From: Calothrix parasitica NIES-267
GTDB lineage: Bacteria; Cyanobacteriota; Cyanobacteriia; Cyanobacteriales; Nostocaceae
Direction: 5' to 3'
Assembly (NCBI RefSeq): GCF_002368095.1
Contig: NZ_AP018227.1
Span: forward strand, 6,216,123-6,280,122
Length of the DNA: 64,000 nt
Under the pieces are notes generated by a model. It ran no database searches and was not told where the DNA came from. It saw only the letters and a list, made by a program, of their open reading frames with translations. Each line of letters opens with the position of its first letter. The stretch's first letter is position 1. The position numbers were made by a program, and so were the translations under genes. Shown piece after piece: positions 34,773-44,211 of the stretch.

Positions 34773-37013
34773 CTAACTTTCTGAAACCTTTGTGACATAA
34801 ACCACTGCAGGTTTTGGAGGAGTATCGGTTTGCTTGCTAGGCCAGTTTGAGCCTATAGGGACTTTACGACTTTGCGTAAATTCTTTTCCTACAGTGCTGT
34901 AAACCAGATAATCTCGTGTTTCCGAGGCTTGATTTAGGCGAGTTCCATTAGCTTCTCCTGGGTGCTGGATGGATAAAAACATGGTTTGCTCGTCAGGAGT
35001 TAAGTATGGCCCAGTTGTTTCGCACTCCATCGGTCCGATACCAAACAATAAGGCTTTACCTGCATTTTCACCAGAAGTGGGAATATACCAAATAGTATTA
35101 TTACCAAATAATCCCGATATATTTGCAGCTTTACCTTCATCGTCGGTACGATTTTTGACCGCGTTGTTTAGCTTGGATGTTGAAGTATCCGTTACCATCC
35201 ATACATTTCCGCCTTTGTCTAACAGCAGGTTGTCGGGGTTTGCGAAACCCATTCCACCGCTGTTAGGTTCGCCACCAGTAGCAAGCATTTCCCATTTAAA
35301 AGTACTGGCTGCGGGGTTGCTGCGGTCTTCACTCAGACGCATTACCCATCCGTACTCGTAAGGAGTTTCACCTTTTGGACCTTTGAATATTCTGATGTCT
35401 GGGCCGCCATCTTTACTTGGGGAACCAGAGGTAAAGCTGATATACAAGTCACCATTCGGTGCAATTTCGGTGTCCTCCGGACGAGCCGTACAAGTTGCAC
35501 CTATAGCATTAGCAGCATAATGAGCATCTATTAATATTACACCCTGTTTCTCTTCGGCATTTCCCGTATATAAATCACCCAGCTTTTTGAATTGCTGCTT
35601 GTACCGGGCAATTTCTTCGTCATTACTAGCTGCAAAATAATTGCCTTTAATTGGTTCTGGTACTTCAAAAAGCGTCTGCTTTGGCTCGGATGATTGGGGT
35701 CCTGATGGTAGATTAATTAAATTTCCGGCTATATTGCTCGGAAGGTCTGGATTGATAGCAGTATCTGCGTTTAAAGGTATCCAGCTACCCGTTCCGTTAG
35801 AGTCGAATTTTGCTACGTAAAGTGTTCCATCAGAAAGGAGCTTAGAATTAGCCTTGTCTTTAAGTGAGACAACTTTATCGCGACTAACGAATTTATAAAC
35901 GTGTCCTCCTCTTCTATCGCACCCTGAATAAAATGCTAGAGGTTTTCCTTCTGCGACACGAACACCTACTGCTTCATGACGGTAACGTCCTAACCAAGTA
36001 TGTTTCGTGCCGTAATCATTAGGGTTAGCTGGGTCTACTTCGACTATCCAACCATATTTATTTCCAGCTAATCCAAAAACATTACCCTGACCGGACAAGT
36101 CTCCTTTACTTAATACGAAAGGAACTTTTTCAGGACTAAAGGAAGTTCCATCAGCATACACCGGTTCGGGTACTTGTACCTGAAAATTTTCTTCAGCACT
36201 CAATACTGTTCCCCAAGGTGTAGTTCCACCAGCACAATTACCAAAGGAACCAATTATGCGATCGCCAAGTTTATCATTGTAGCCAAGACCTTGCTGTTTC
36301 TTGAATACGAGTACAGCAGGACCAGTTGATTTAAGATAGCGTCCGTCTTGTAAACCAGAAATTCCACTAATACGTCTATCTGCATCGCTATTAGTACGTT
36401 CCCATTTTCCATCTGCATTCTTGCGAATGGAAATAATGCCTAAACCCTGATCTAATAATGCTTCGGAACTTATTTCTTGAATTTTAGCTTTTAACGGGTC
36501 ATCCTGACTTAAACCATAAGCATTAACCTGACTTTTCCCTTGGGAATCGGTTTTCAGCTTGCTTATTATCTCGTCAAATGGAAGAGATTTTCCTATCACC
36601 TTGTCGTAAGTTTGTATCCAAGGTATAGCGCTAATGTATTCAAAATTTACTGAGAGATATCCTTCATTTTCTCCCGTTGGTACAAAAGATAGATAATCAT
36701 TATTGTAACCAAAGCGGGAATCGCCAACTTTATCGCCCCAAGCAGCAATAACTTGATATTCAAAACCTTTCGGTAGTACCAAATCATCAACTACTTCATA
36801 GTTGCGGTAAACTTCTTGCTGCTGTTCTAAGCTCAATTCAGCATTTTGTAATGGAATCGGACCTTTTACAGGTTGAAATACGGATAGCGCCTTATTTTGT
36901 GGCGTACTTGGTCCTGATGTAATTTTCCTATCGCACCCTGACAGCGAACCAAGTGCTACTGCACCCGCACTTCCTCCCATCAACAACAAAAAATCACGAC
37001 GTTTGATACTCAT
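34773..37013 (-). CDS. phoX: PhoX-type alkaline phosphatase
   Basis: A 746-residue exported phosphatase of the PhoX (DUF839) family, a calcium- and iron-dependent enzyme that frees phosphate from phosphoesters. The twin-arginine signal KRRDFLLL (R5, R6) is followed by a hydrophobic segment and LSGC (Cys27), so it could be a Tat-exported lipoprotein. Family landmarks include FGNCAGGTTPWGTVLSAEENF, GRYRHEAVGVR, TCTARPEDTEI and GGMGFANPDNLLLD. It is one of the main Pho-regulon enzymes, and here it is three genes from sphR/sphS/phoU. Pho-box-like repeats lie about 80-110 bp upstream. The nested plus-strand ORF is a shadow. Confidence 0.88.
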   Translation of the reverse strand: MSIKRRDFLLLMGGSAGAVALGSLSGCDRKITSGPSTPQNKALSVFQPVKGPIPLQNAELSLEQQQEVYRNYEVVDDLVLPKGFEYQVIAAWGDKVGDSRFGYNNDYLSFVPTGENEGYLSVNFEYISAIPWIQTYDKVIGKSLPFDEIISKLKTDSQGKSQVNAYGLSQDDPLKAKIQEISSEALLDQGLGIISIRKNADGKWERTNSDADRRISGISGLQDGRYLKSTGPAVLVFKKQQGLGYNDKLGDRIIGSFGNCAGGTTPWGTVLSAEENFQVQVPEPVYADGTSFSPEKVPFVLSKGDLSGQGNVFGLAGNKYGWIVEVDPANPNDYGTKHTWLGRYRHEAVGVRVAEGKPLAFYSGCDRRGGHVYKFVSRDKVVSLKDKANSKLLSDGTLYVAKFDSNGTGSWIPLNADTAINPDLPSNIAGNLINLPSGPQSSEPKQTLFEVPEPIKGNYFAASNDEEIARYKQQFKKLGDLYTGNAEEKQGVILIDAHYAANAIGATCTARPEDTEIAPNGDLYISFTSGSPSKDGGPDIRIFKGPKGETPYEYGWVMRLSEDRSNPAASTFKWEMLATGGEPNSGGMGFANPDNLLLDKGGNVWMVTDTSTSKLNNAVKNRTDDEGKAANISGLFGNNTIWYIPTSGENAGKALLFGIGPMECETTGPYLTPDEQTMFLSIQHPGEANGTRLNQASETRDYLVYSTVGKEFTQSRKVPIGSNWPSKQTDTPPKPAVVYVTKVSES

Positions 37014-37090
37014 CAGTTTACTTATTATGACACCAGCATTTTTAGTTAGATAAGAAACAATTTTATATTGCCTTTGTTACTTTAGTTGCG

Positions 37091-37123
37091 AAAGTTTAAG
37101 AATAGGTAAGCTTTTTGTAAAAA
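37091..37123 (-). promoter_or_regulatory. Weak Pho-box-like repeats upstream of phoX
   Basis: Three 11-mers in register, AAAGTTTAAGA, ATAGGTAAGCT and TTTTGTAAAAA, each with a TAA or GTAA core at the same place. On the minus strand they read as CTTACCT-type elements. They lie 78-110 bp before the phoX start. The match is degenerate. From here to 37863 I see no gene: only AT-rich sequence. Confidence 0.3.
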
Positions 37124-37865
37124 GTAAGTTAGTTTACAAAGCTTTTTACTGTGTCTTTTTTTATTCTTTAATTACATCATCTAAGTGTTTTCCGATTAAC
37201 TTTTATTTAGCAATCTGTATTTATTTAAACAGATGATTCTTTGAAGTGTCAAATGTTTTTCATTTTTTATTTGTCTTTCAAGAAAACAAATAATCTAGTT
37301 ATAATAAGCTTTTCACAGAATATAATCTAATATCAATGCCTGATTAGCGTCTAGGATTTGCAGAGTATTTATTCCTATATAATAACTGCATATATGTATT
37401 ATAAATAACTCTAAAATTGATATTCATAAGCAAAAATAGATGGTTGAATGTTTATTTTGCTACTACATTTTTGCGTGTTATTTGTTTCTGCTGTAAGTAA
37501 TTGTAATGCCAGTTCCTGCATTCAAGATTAAAACAAGTGTCAAATATTTAAGTTGATAAAATGATGATAGAAAGACAATTTATGACAAAATATAGAGTCT
37601 AACTTTGGTTTGAGTTTTTGTCGTCTCCCCTGTTAATCTGACAGCTTGTAGAGACGCTATCCGTCACGTCTTCCTAGATTTGTAAGAAACTAATCTGTCA
37701 AAATTAATGTGTTGGAGTACCCATACTTAACCGCATAAGTTGTGAGGGGTAAAGCATTGTTCTCTGAGCCACTCCGCGCTGTAAATAGATGCGGGTTATG
37801 GCTAGAAGCTGGGTATAGCTTGTCACCCGCTTACATTTGCATAAGTGGGTAAGCAAAATTAATTG

Positions 37866-37941
37866 TGTCATTGCGAGCGATAGCGAAGCATTCACCCTTC
37901 GGGTGAATGCTTCGTTTCACTTCGTTCCACTCGCAATGACA
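37866..37941. repeat. TGTCATTGCGAG palindromic element, 76 bp
   Basis: Outer arms TGTCATTGCGAG (37866-37877) and CTCGCAATGACA (37930-37941) are perfect. An inner hairpin CGAAGCATTCACCC / GGGTGAATGCTTCG (37884-37897, 37901-37914) has a TTC loop. It is a dispersed palindrome with terminal inverted repeats, and short ORFs read through it are spurious. Confidence 0.65.
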
Positions 37942-38040
37942 AATATCAAATTAATTTTGCCTAAGTACTTAGAACAGCTATCTGGCTATACTTTTCTAGC
38001 TTTTAGGAGAACCGCTCTACCGATAATCGGGATTCGGACT

Positions 38041-38069
38041 TATGTCCTTCGGACACGCTTTGCTAACAG
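38041..38069. repeat. TATGTCCTTCGGACACGCT repeat unit
   Basis: A short palindromic unit (GTCCTTCGGAC) followed by ACGCTTTGCTAAC. The same unit occurs inside the MITE at 25891-26229 (twice) and at about 60312-60340. From 38070 to 38247 I see nothing else. Confidence 0.5.
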
Positions 38070-38247
38070 ACTCGCTTACGAACTTCGCGGTTTGATTGAG
38101 CACTTCTATGTCTCGAAGTAGAACGGTTTGCGATATGGAGGCTTTTTCAGCAAGCCCTAATTATCCTCATTACGCAACATTGAGATGTAAAAGACTAATT
38201 TTCAGGTCTCTATTAGCCGCAAGCCGCAATACTTGTCGGTTAAGGCT

Positions 38248-38314
38248 AGATCCTCCCTAACCCTCCTTAAAAAGGAGGGAATTAAGCCCCCTTTTTAAGG
38301 GGGTTGGGGGGATC
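38248..38314. repeat. AGATCC-CCC palindromic repeat
   Basis: AGATCCTCCCTAACCCTCC and its imperfect complement GGGGGTTGGGGGGATCT form a long hairpin, with two inner hairpins (CCTCCTTAAAAAGGAGG and CCCCCTTTTTAAGGGGG). It is a common cyanobacterial intergenic palindrome; a relative is at about 48085-48140. Confidence 0.6.
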
Positions 38315-38379
38315 TAAAAAAACCTGGATTTCTTAACCGAGCAGTATTGCCCCAAGCCGTTCAAAAGAGACATTAAAAA

Positions 38380-38411
38380 CCCCCATATCTCTATAGTTCA
38401 GAGGCTGGGGG
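38380..38411 (-). terminator. Terminator of the sphR-sphS-phoU operon
   Basis: CCCCC (38380-38384) and GGGGG (38407-38411) with an inner CTCT/AGAG extension form a stem; on the minus strand the stem is followed by TTTTTAA. It lies about 115 bp after the phoU stop. Confidence 0.6.
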
Positions 38412-38524
38412 TATAATTTTCATCCATGAAGAAATGTTAAGTAATACTGATGACAGTAATCAATAATTAAAATTCTGCTGCTTAGTATTGACGATTAAGC
38501 AAAATCTGAATTATAAAGAAATGA

Positions 38525-39211
38525 TTAAGTTCGCTGCCCTGTAACAATATATGCCACTCTTTTCCCAATATTGGTTGCGTGGTCTGCCATCCGTTCTAAA
38601 CAACGAATTGCTAATGCTAAAAGCACAATCGGTTCTACAGAACCTCTTATATCTCGTTGATTGGCTAAAGTATCGTAAACCCTATCGTAAGCTTCATCTA
38701 CAGCATCATCGAGAGATTTTATGCTATTTGCGCCAACTTCGTCTAAATCAGCTAATGCTCCCAAGCTCGTTGCTAACATTGCTTGAGCGTGACGAGACAT
38801 TACTGCAACTTCTGGGATGCACGAATGCGGCTCGTAAGGAAATAGTTTTACTGCTATTTCGCTTAAATCTTCAGCGTAATCGCCAATACGCTCTAAATCG
38901 CGGACTAGCTGCATAAAAGCACTAATACAGCGCAAATCTTGCTCGCTCGGCGAATGCAAAATCATAATCGACGTACATTCTAATTCGATTTGCTTGTAGA
39001 ATCGGTCTATTTTTTCCTCTAGTAAAGGTAACTGCTCAACTATTGATAAATCGCGAGCAAATAAAGCTTGGTGCGAAAGACGGAAAGATTGTTCCACCAA
39101 AGCACCCATTCTTAAAATATCCCTTTCTAGCCGCCTGATGTCGCGTGCTAGTTTAGGTCTTATAAAATGAGGACGATTTACGATAGCTTTCACGCTTGTA
39201 GTCTCAAACAT
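38525..39211 (-). CDS. phoU: Phosphate signalling regulator PhoU (SphU)
   Basis: A 228-residue helical protein with two PhoU domains (about residues 20-110 and 120-215). Conserved acidic/Arg stretches are RDLERIGDYAEDL in the first domain and RCLERMADHATNIGKRVAY in the second. PhoU restrains the sensor kinase when phosphate is plentiful. It is the last gene of a three-gene operon, and begins only 12 bp after sphS ends. ATG 39211 is the first start; the extra 18 residues before the fold are normal. Confidence 0.9.
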   Translation of the reverse strand: MFETTSVKAIVNRPHFIRPKLARDIRRLERDILRMGALVEQSFRLSHQALFARDLSIVEQLPLLEEKIDRFYKQIELECTSIMILHSPSEQDLRCISAFMQLVRDLERIGDYAEDLSEIAVKLFPYEPHSCIPEVAVMSRHAQAMLATSLGALADLDEVGANSIKSLDDAVDEAYDRVYDTLANQRDIRGSVEPIVLLALAIRCLERMADHATNIGKRVAYIVTGQRT

Positions 39212-39223
39212 GAAGTGATTTTC

Positions 39224-40537
39224 TTAAATATAATCTTGAACTACGGATTTTGCCATAACTTGGGGAAGATGAATTTGTAGCCATGCACCACCTGTTTGTG
39301 GATGATTCATAGCTTTAATTGTTCCCCCATGAGCGGTTAAAATCTGATGAACAATAGCCAGACCTAAGCCGCTTCCATCTAAAGTTGAATCTCCCTCTCC
39401 TTTTATAGAGCGAGAGCGCGCTTTATCCCCTCGGTAAAATCTCTGAAATATATGGGGTAAATCCTCTTTAGCAAAGCCTACGCCTGAATCTATAATATTT
39501 ATTTCGAGTAATAGGGAACTTTCAGGCTCGATTTGACCTTTATCTTCTAAAGGTATATTAACATTAGCTTCGACCCGGACTACTCCGTTAGGAGGACTGT
39601 ATTTAATACTGTTATGAATCAAGTTGAAAAATACTTGATGAAGCCGGGATTCATCGGCATTTATCCAAGCATTCTCAGCATTAGTAAAAGCTAGCTGAAC
39701 TTTTTGGCGCTGTGCTATGGGTTCTAAGCTCTCCCAAACCGAATTTATTAAAGCTTGTATTTCTAAAGGCTGACAGTTTAAATGAGTTGCGGGGTTAGAT
39801 TCAAGTCGAGTCAAATCCAACCAACTTTGTACTAGCTCAATCAGTCGGTCAACTTCTTTGAGAAGAAGATTAACCCAGCGTGCAATTGGAGAATCTACAC
39901 GGTCTTGTAAAGTTTCCACAACTAAACGCATTGAAGTTAGTGGGGTTCTGAGTTCGTGAGCGAGGTCTGAAAAAGCCCTATCGCGTGCTTGGCTAATTTC
40001 CAATAGCTGCTGGCGATTTTCCAGAAATACTCCTACCTGACCTTGAGGCAAGGGCAACCCGGTAGCCCGTAGAACTACAGATTTTTGTTCTAACATGGCT
40101 TCCGCGTTCTCACAAGAGGGGTGAAACACCCACTCCTTTTGTTGTGAAGAATTATGGTCGCGAGTTTTTTCAACTAAACGGTCGAGTTCGTAAGAACGTA
40201 CTACTTCTAGCAACAAGCGCACTTGTCCTGGTTGCCATTTTTCTAACGACAGCATTTGAGAGGCTTCTTGATTGCACCATAGAAGCTGATTTTCTTCATC
40301 AACTTGTAAATATCCTAAAGGCGCATTTTCCAACAAATTTTGCAGTGAAAACAGTTGTTGTTCCAAACACTGCTGTCGTTCCCTTAGTCTAGAAAACTTG
40401 TATCGCCACCCTAGAACGAATGACTTTCTTTTGGAATAGTCAAAACGTCCGAAATAGCGGTGGAACTGTATTGTATACCAGAGCCATAAGCAGATGCTTA
40501 CCCCTAGACCGATAAAAATTCCCAATAACAGCATCAC
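39224..40537 (-). CDS. sphS: Phosphate sensor histidine kinase SphS (PhoR-like)
   Basis: A 437-residue membrane histidine kinase. One N-terminal helix (residues 2-24) is followed by a PAS domain (about 62-130), a HisKA segment FSDLAHELRTPLTSMR with phospho-acceptor His194, and an HATPase domain with N box NLIHNSIKYSPP, DSGVGF, and GSGLGLAIVHQI. It senses phosphate limitation and phosphorylates SphR, which is encoded just upstream (44-bp gap). SphS of other cyanobacteria also has a single N-terminal membrane segment and PAS, so the architecture fits. The first two codons are both Met. Confidence 0.88.
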   Translation of the reverse strand: MMLLLGIFIGLGVSICLWLWYTIQFHRYFGRFDYSKRKSFVLGWRYKFSRLRERQQCLEQQLFSLQNLLENAPLGYLQVDEENQLLWCNQEASQMLSLEKWQPGQVRLLLEVVRSYELDRLVEKTRDHNSSQQKEWVFHPSCENAEAMLEQKSVVLRATGLPLPQGQVGVFLENRQQLLEISQARDRAFSDLAHELRTPLTSMRLVVETLQDRVDSPIARWVNLLLKEVDRLIELVQSWLDLTRLESNPATHLNCQPLEIQALINSVWESLEPIAQRQKVQLAFTNAENAWINADESRLHQVFFNLIHNSIKYSPPNGVVRVEANVNIPLEDKGQIEPESSLLLEINIIDSGVGFAKEDLPHIFQRFYRGDKARSRSIKGEGDSTLDGSGLGLAIVHQILTAHGGTIKAMNHPQTGGAWLQIHLPQVMAKSVVQDYI

Positions 40538-40581
40538 AATTCGTAAGTTGTTGTGGGACAGATGACAATAATAACTAATTA

Positions 40582-41334
40582 TTATCCAAAGCGATACCCG
40601 AAACCTCTAACCGTAACAATGTATTCTGGACGGGAAGGTTCTTGCTCTAATTTTTCTCTTAACCAGCGGATATGAACGTCTACAGTTTTACTATCTCCGA
40701 CAAAATCTGGACCCCATACCTGGTCAAGTAACTGTTCTCGCGACCATACGCGGCGAGTATAACTCATAAACAATTCCAGCAAGCGGAATTCTTTCGGAGA
40801 TAAATTTACTTCCTCTTTGCGAACCAACACCCTGCATTCTTGAGGATATAAGGTAATTTCCTTGTAATTTAAAACGGGAGGTTCTGCGGTCGTAATTAAC
40901 CGCTGACGGCGCAACAGAGCGCGACAGCGTGCGACCAATTCTCTCATGCTGAAGGGTTTACTTAGGTAGTCATCTGCTCCTACTTCCAGACCCAAAACCC
41001 GGTCAGTTTCGCTACCTTTAGCACTCAACATTAAAATCGGGACTGGGTTTCCTTGATGACGCACCAAGCGACAAATATCTAGTCCATTAATCTGAGGCAG
41101 CATTAAATCTAAAATGACTAAATCGAAAATAGCCTCATTATTATTTGCGTCAAAACTTTGGAGTTGTTCTACGGCTAAGCGCCCGTCAGTTGCTGTTTCC
41201 ACGTCATAACCTTCTCCTTCCAAAGCTAAAACCAGCATTTCCCTAATTAATTCTTCATCCTCTACTACCAAAACACGACTTTTTTGTCCGATGTCAGCCG
41301 CATGAGCATACTTAGTGGATTCGTTGGTATACAT
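40582..41334 (-). CDS. sphR: Response regulator SphR (PhoB-like)
   Basis: A 250-residue OmpR/PhoB-type response regulator. The receiver domain (about residues 19-140) has the acidic pair E25-D26, phospho-acceptor Asp76 (LVILDLMLP) and Lys106 (LSAKGS). The winged-helix domain (about 155-250) ends with RRVWSREQLLDQVWG, RTVDVHIRWLREKLE (as SKTVDVHIRWLREKLE) and TVRGFGYRFG. It is the activator of the Pho regulon, and so probably acts on phoX and the phosphate-binding genes of this window. It is the first gene of the operon. The N-terminal 18 residues are a short lead, and ATG 41334 is the first start. Confidence 0.9.
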   Translation of the reverse strand: MYTNESTKYAHAADIGQKSRVLVVEDEELIREMLVLALEGEGYDVETATDGRLAVEQLQSFDANNNEAIFDLVILDLMLPQINGLDICRLVRHQGNPVPILMLSAKGSETDRVLGLEVGADDYLSKPFSMRELVARCRALLRRQRLITTAEPPVLNYKEITLYPQECRVLVRKEEVNLSPKEFRLLELFMSYTRRVWSREQLLDQVWGPDFVGDSKTVDVHIRWLREKLEQEPSRPEYIVTVRGFGYRFG

Positions 41335-41563
41335 TGACTTACAAAATACGGGGATTTTACTTGTAGCTGATTAGCGGTGTGTTGTGAGTATATTTACGTC
41401 TATATCTTATATGATTATCATTGCCATTTTAATCAAAATAGAATGATAAATGTAACATATGTAACAGCATCCACTTCATTATAAAACACTACCGCAAAAG
41501 CAAGGACATTGACTAGTGGCTAGAAAGACTTTTTTGATTGTTACAACAAAATCTAATTAGTGC

Positions 41564-41593
41564 TTGACAAAAGCATTTTTATTCTATTACTAT
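41564..41593 (+). promoter_or_regulatory. Sigma-70-like promoter before the coiled-coil genes
   Basis: TTGACA (41564-41569) and TACTAT (41588-41593) with 18 bases between. It would give a leader of about 195 bases before the GTG at 41796. The small ORF that starts at 41564 is then within the leader and I do not accept it. The rest of 41335-41795 shows nothing else. Confidence 0.5.
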
Positions 41594-41795
41594 CTTAGTA
41601 GTACAAATGAACTATTTTTCATAAAGTACTTTGAAAAACTATTTCTGACAGAGTTGTGCGTGAAGAAACTATTTCAGTGTTTCCACTGCGCTAATACATA
41701 TGTCAAAAAGGCTACTCTAATGAACAGCAAGGAGTATGTCTTTGTGATGTTCATTAAACGAAAATCATCAAACATACTGACGGAGGAATTGAAAG

Positions 41796-42776
41796 GTGGA
41801 TACAGTTGCAGCTAAGGATAGTAAGCAACAATTGATGCAAGCATTTGAGCAAATTCTTGCAGAAAAGCAAAAGCTAGATTCAAAAATAGCTACTAAACAG
41901 GAGGAAGCAGAAAAAGAAAAAGATAAAGAAATATCAGCAGCAGCTTCAGCTTATACGGTTGATGGAATTGTCAAAGGTTTAGCGGATTTACAGTTAGAAT
42001 TTGGTACTATCGTCAACGAACTCTCGGAAAAGCTAGCTAAAGAGAACTCGAAATTAGACGAGTTGAACCGTGCTATTGAGGTTGAAACTCAATATTTACA
42101 GGAATTGCAAAAAATTAGAATTGTTGCGGATACTTTAGATGTTTTAACTCAAGAGCATCAAGAGAATTTGAGTAAAATAGAAGTTGATATTACTCAGAAA
42201 AAAGAAGCATTAGAAAAGCAGAAGCAGCAAATTATTAAAGAGTGGGAAAAAGAGCAAAATAAATTTGATTTATCCGAACAAGAATACAGCGAATCATTAA
42301 CAAAAAATCGCGAAAAAGAAGCAGAAGAATATCAGTATAAGTTAGAAAATTCGCGTAAAATCAACGAAGATAGCTACCAAGAGACAAAGCGTCAGTTGGA
42401 AAGGGATTTACAGCTAGCAAATCGCGAAAAAGAAAAAGATTGGGTAGAAAGAGAGAGAGTTAACCAGCAGCGTCAATCTTTACTAGAAGAATATCAACAA
42501 AAAGTAGCATCTTTTCCCGCTGAGTTAGATGCAGCATATAAAAAGTCAAAAGAAGATGCGATAAAAAATACTTCTCAAAGAGCTAAAGTTGAAGCTGATT
42601 TATTTGAGAAAGAGTGGGAAGGTAGCAAGCAGAGTTACGAATTAAAAATTACTTCTTTAGAACAGACTATTGAAAGACAAAAAGAGCAGATTGAAAGTAT
42701 CTCTAATCAGCTACAAGAGACTTTGAAGCAAGCACAAGATTTGTCTATGAGAGCTTTTGGTAGTTCTAATAAATAG
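41796..42776 (+). CDS. Coiled-coil-rich protein A
   Basis: A 326-residue, highly charged (Glu/Lys/Gln) protein that is almost entirely predicted coiled coil, with no signal or membrane segment. A less charged spot near residues 50-75 (AYTVDGIVKGLADLQLEFG) is conserved in protein B, as are QKVASFPAELDAAYKKSKEDAIK-like and C-terminal SLEQTIERQKEQIESIS / QLQETLKQAQDLSMRA. Such cyanobacterial coiled-coil-rich proteins may form filaments or scaffolds, but I cannot assign this one. The start is GTG 41796, preceded by GGAGG at 41782-41786. It forms a tandem pair with protein B (82-bp gap). Confidence 0.7.
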   Translation: MDTVAAKDSKQQLMQAFEQILAEKQKLDSKIATKQEEAEKEKDKEISAAASAYTVDGIVKGLADLQLEFGTIVNELSEKLAKENSKLDELNRAIEVETQYLQELQKIRIVADTLDVLTQEHQENLSKIEVDITQKKEALEKQKQQIIKEWEKEQNKFDLSEQEYSESLTKNREKEAEEYQYKLENSRKINEDSYQETKRQLERDLQLANREKEKDWVERERVNQQRQSLLEEYQQKVASFPAELDAAYKKSKEDAIKNTSQRAKVEADLFEKEWEGSKQSYELKITSLEQTIERQKEQIESISNQLQETLKQAQDLSMRAFGSSNK

Positions 42777-42858
42777 GAAAAAGCCAATTCACCTTTAGCT
42801 GTAATCAGCATTTAAATTACGAAAACTAATTTTTGTTTAGAATTTTTGGAGTATTATT

Positions 42859-43938
42859 ATGCCTGCGAATAAAATTAATCAAAGAAATACCAAAAATGAA
42901 ATATTGGAGGCTTATGATGATTTGGCTAAGGAAAAATTAGAATTGAAGAAGCAAGTAGACCAACTTATTAAAGCGGGAAATTCGGTTAAAGCTGAAAATT
43001 TTAAAAAGACTGACAAAGCACCTGTGAGTCAGTACTCTAAGGTGCAGCAAAAAATGAATTTTACTATTGAAAGTTTAGCAAAAATACAATTGGGATTTGG
43101 TAGTGCTGCGAATGAATTATCAGAACAGCTAACTACAAAAGCATCTAGATTAGCTGAAATTAAGCAAATTGTCGAAGAACAGTTAGAGCAATTAAAGCAA
43201 CTTCACGATTTAGAAGTTGCTGACGATACTTTAGATAATTTGATTGCAAGTTACGAAGAAAATAATTCAGCTTATCAAGAAGAATTTAGCCAAGTTTCCG
43301 AAACATTAAATCAAGAAATACAAGAATTAAGGGAAGCTTGGAGAAAAGAACAAGAAGATTATCATCGCAATATTAAAGAGCGTAACGAAAATTCGAGTAA
43401 AAATCGTCAGCGAGATGTTTCTACATACAAATATGATTTAGAGCGGGAACGTAATTTAGAAGTAGATGAATACGAACAGCAGCAGAAAGAATTGTATCGC
43501 GCTCTAGATGAATTTCAGCAGGAAACTGAGAAACAGTGGAACGAACGAGAAACAACAATTTCAGATAAAGAGAAAGAATTTGAAGAATTAGCAGCTAAAG
43601 TAGAAGCTTTTTCGCAACAGAAAGATGCTGCTATCAAAAAAGCAGCCGAAAAAGGAAAAGGGATTGCAGAGTATCAGGCTAGAGTTAAAGCTAATTTATT
43701 TGCAAAAGAAGTTGAAGGAGAGAAAGCTTCTTACGAACAAAAAGTACAGTCTTTAGAACAAACAATTAATAGTCAAGAGGAAAGAATTACAACTCTTTCT
43801 AAACAGCTTGAGTCAGCGTTGAAACAAGTTCAGGATTTAGCTGTTAAAGCAATTGAAGGAACTGCGAACGTTAATACATATCAAGCTATGAAAGAAATTG
43901 CTTTAGAACAAGCTAAAAATCAGGTTAAAAATAAATAG
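42859..43938 (+). CDS. Coiled-coil-rich protein B
   Basis: A 359-residue paralogue of protein A. Shared features in the same order are an N-terminal lysine-rich helix, FTIESLAKIQLGFGSAANELSEQLTTK (compare VDGIVKGLADLQLEFGTIVNELSEKL), EVADDTLDNLIASYEEN, and the end motif SLEQTINSQEERITTLSKQLESALKQVQDLAVKA. A 30-residue C-terminal extension (NVNTYQAMKEIALEQAKNQ) is extra. ATG 42859 follows TTGGAG. Pairs of similar but diverged coiled-coil proteins often form heteromers; here that is inference. The transcript runs towards a palindromic terminator at 44083 and the small basic genes beyond. Confidence 0.7.
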   Translation: MPANKINQRNTKNEILEAYDDLAKEKLELKKQVDQLIKAGNSVKAENFKKTDKAPVSQYSKVQQKMNFTIESLAKIQLGFGSAANELSEQLTTKASRLAEIKQIVEEQLEQLKQLHDLEVADDTLDNLIASYEENNSAYQEEFSQVSETLNQEIQELREAWRKEQEDYHRNIKERNENSSKNRQRDVSTYKYDLERERNLEVDEYEQQQKELYRALDEFQQETEKQWNERETTISDKEKEFEELAAKVEAFSQQKDAAIKKAAEKGKGIAEYQARVKANLFAKEVEGEKASYEQKVQSLEQTINSQEERITTLSKQLESALKQVQDLAVKAIEGTANVNTYQAMKEIALEQAKNQVKNK

Positions 43939-43991
43939 AAAATTAGGAATTGGTAATAGCGGAAATTGCGGTCTTGGGGTCTCCCCCTTCG

Positions 43992-44043
43992 GGTTCACCA
44001 CTCCCCTCAACCGAGGGAACCTCGGCACGGGGGTGGATTCACC
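43992..44043. repeat. Palindromic repeat with GGTTCACCACTCCCC arms
   Basis: GGTTCACCACTCCCC (43992-44006) and GGGGGTGGATTCACC (44029-44043) with an inner CCGAGG/CCTCGG hairpin. It is an intergenic palindrome of unknown function, downstream of coiled-coil gene B. Confidence 0.55.
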
Positions 44044-44082
44044 AAGTAGAGCAAATTTCCAAGAGAGGGAACAGTAGCAAGA

Positions 44083-44113
44083 GAAACCCGGTATGTTAAA
44101 GATACCGGGTTTC
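44083..44113. terminator. AAACCCGGT-type bidirectional hairpin
   Basis: GAAACCCGGTAT (44083-44094) and ATACCGGGTTTC (44102-44113). It lies between the convergent coiled-coil and small basic gene pairs and can end both transcripts. Confidence 0.6.
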
Positions 44114-44211
44114 TAGTTGTTAGTTTATTAAATTAAATAAATAATTAGTAAGAGTATAGGGAGTATTTTAATTGTTGAGAAATATTTGCTTACTCCCACG
44201 ACATATATTGA

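Noticed and set aside
37704-38121. ORFs of 63 and 94 codons
   Set aside because: They read through the TGTCATTGCGAG and TATGTCC palindromes.
41564-41815. 83-codon ORF before the coiled-coil genes
   Set aside because: Its start is the -35 box of a good promoter and it overlaps the next start; most likely leader sequence.
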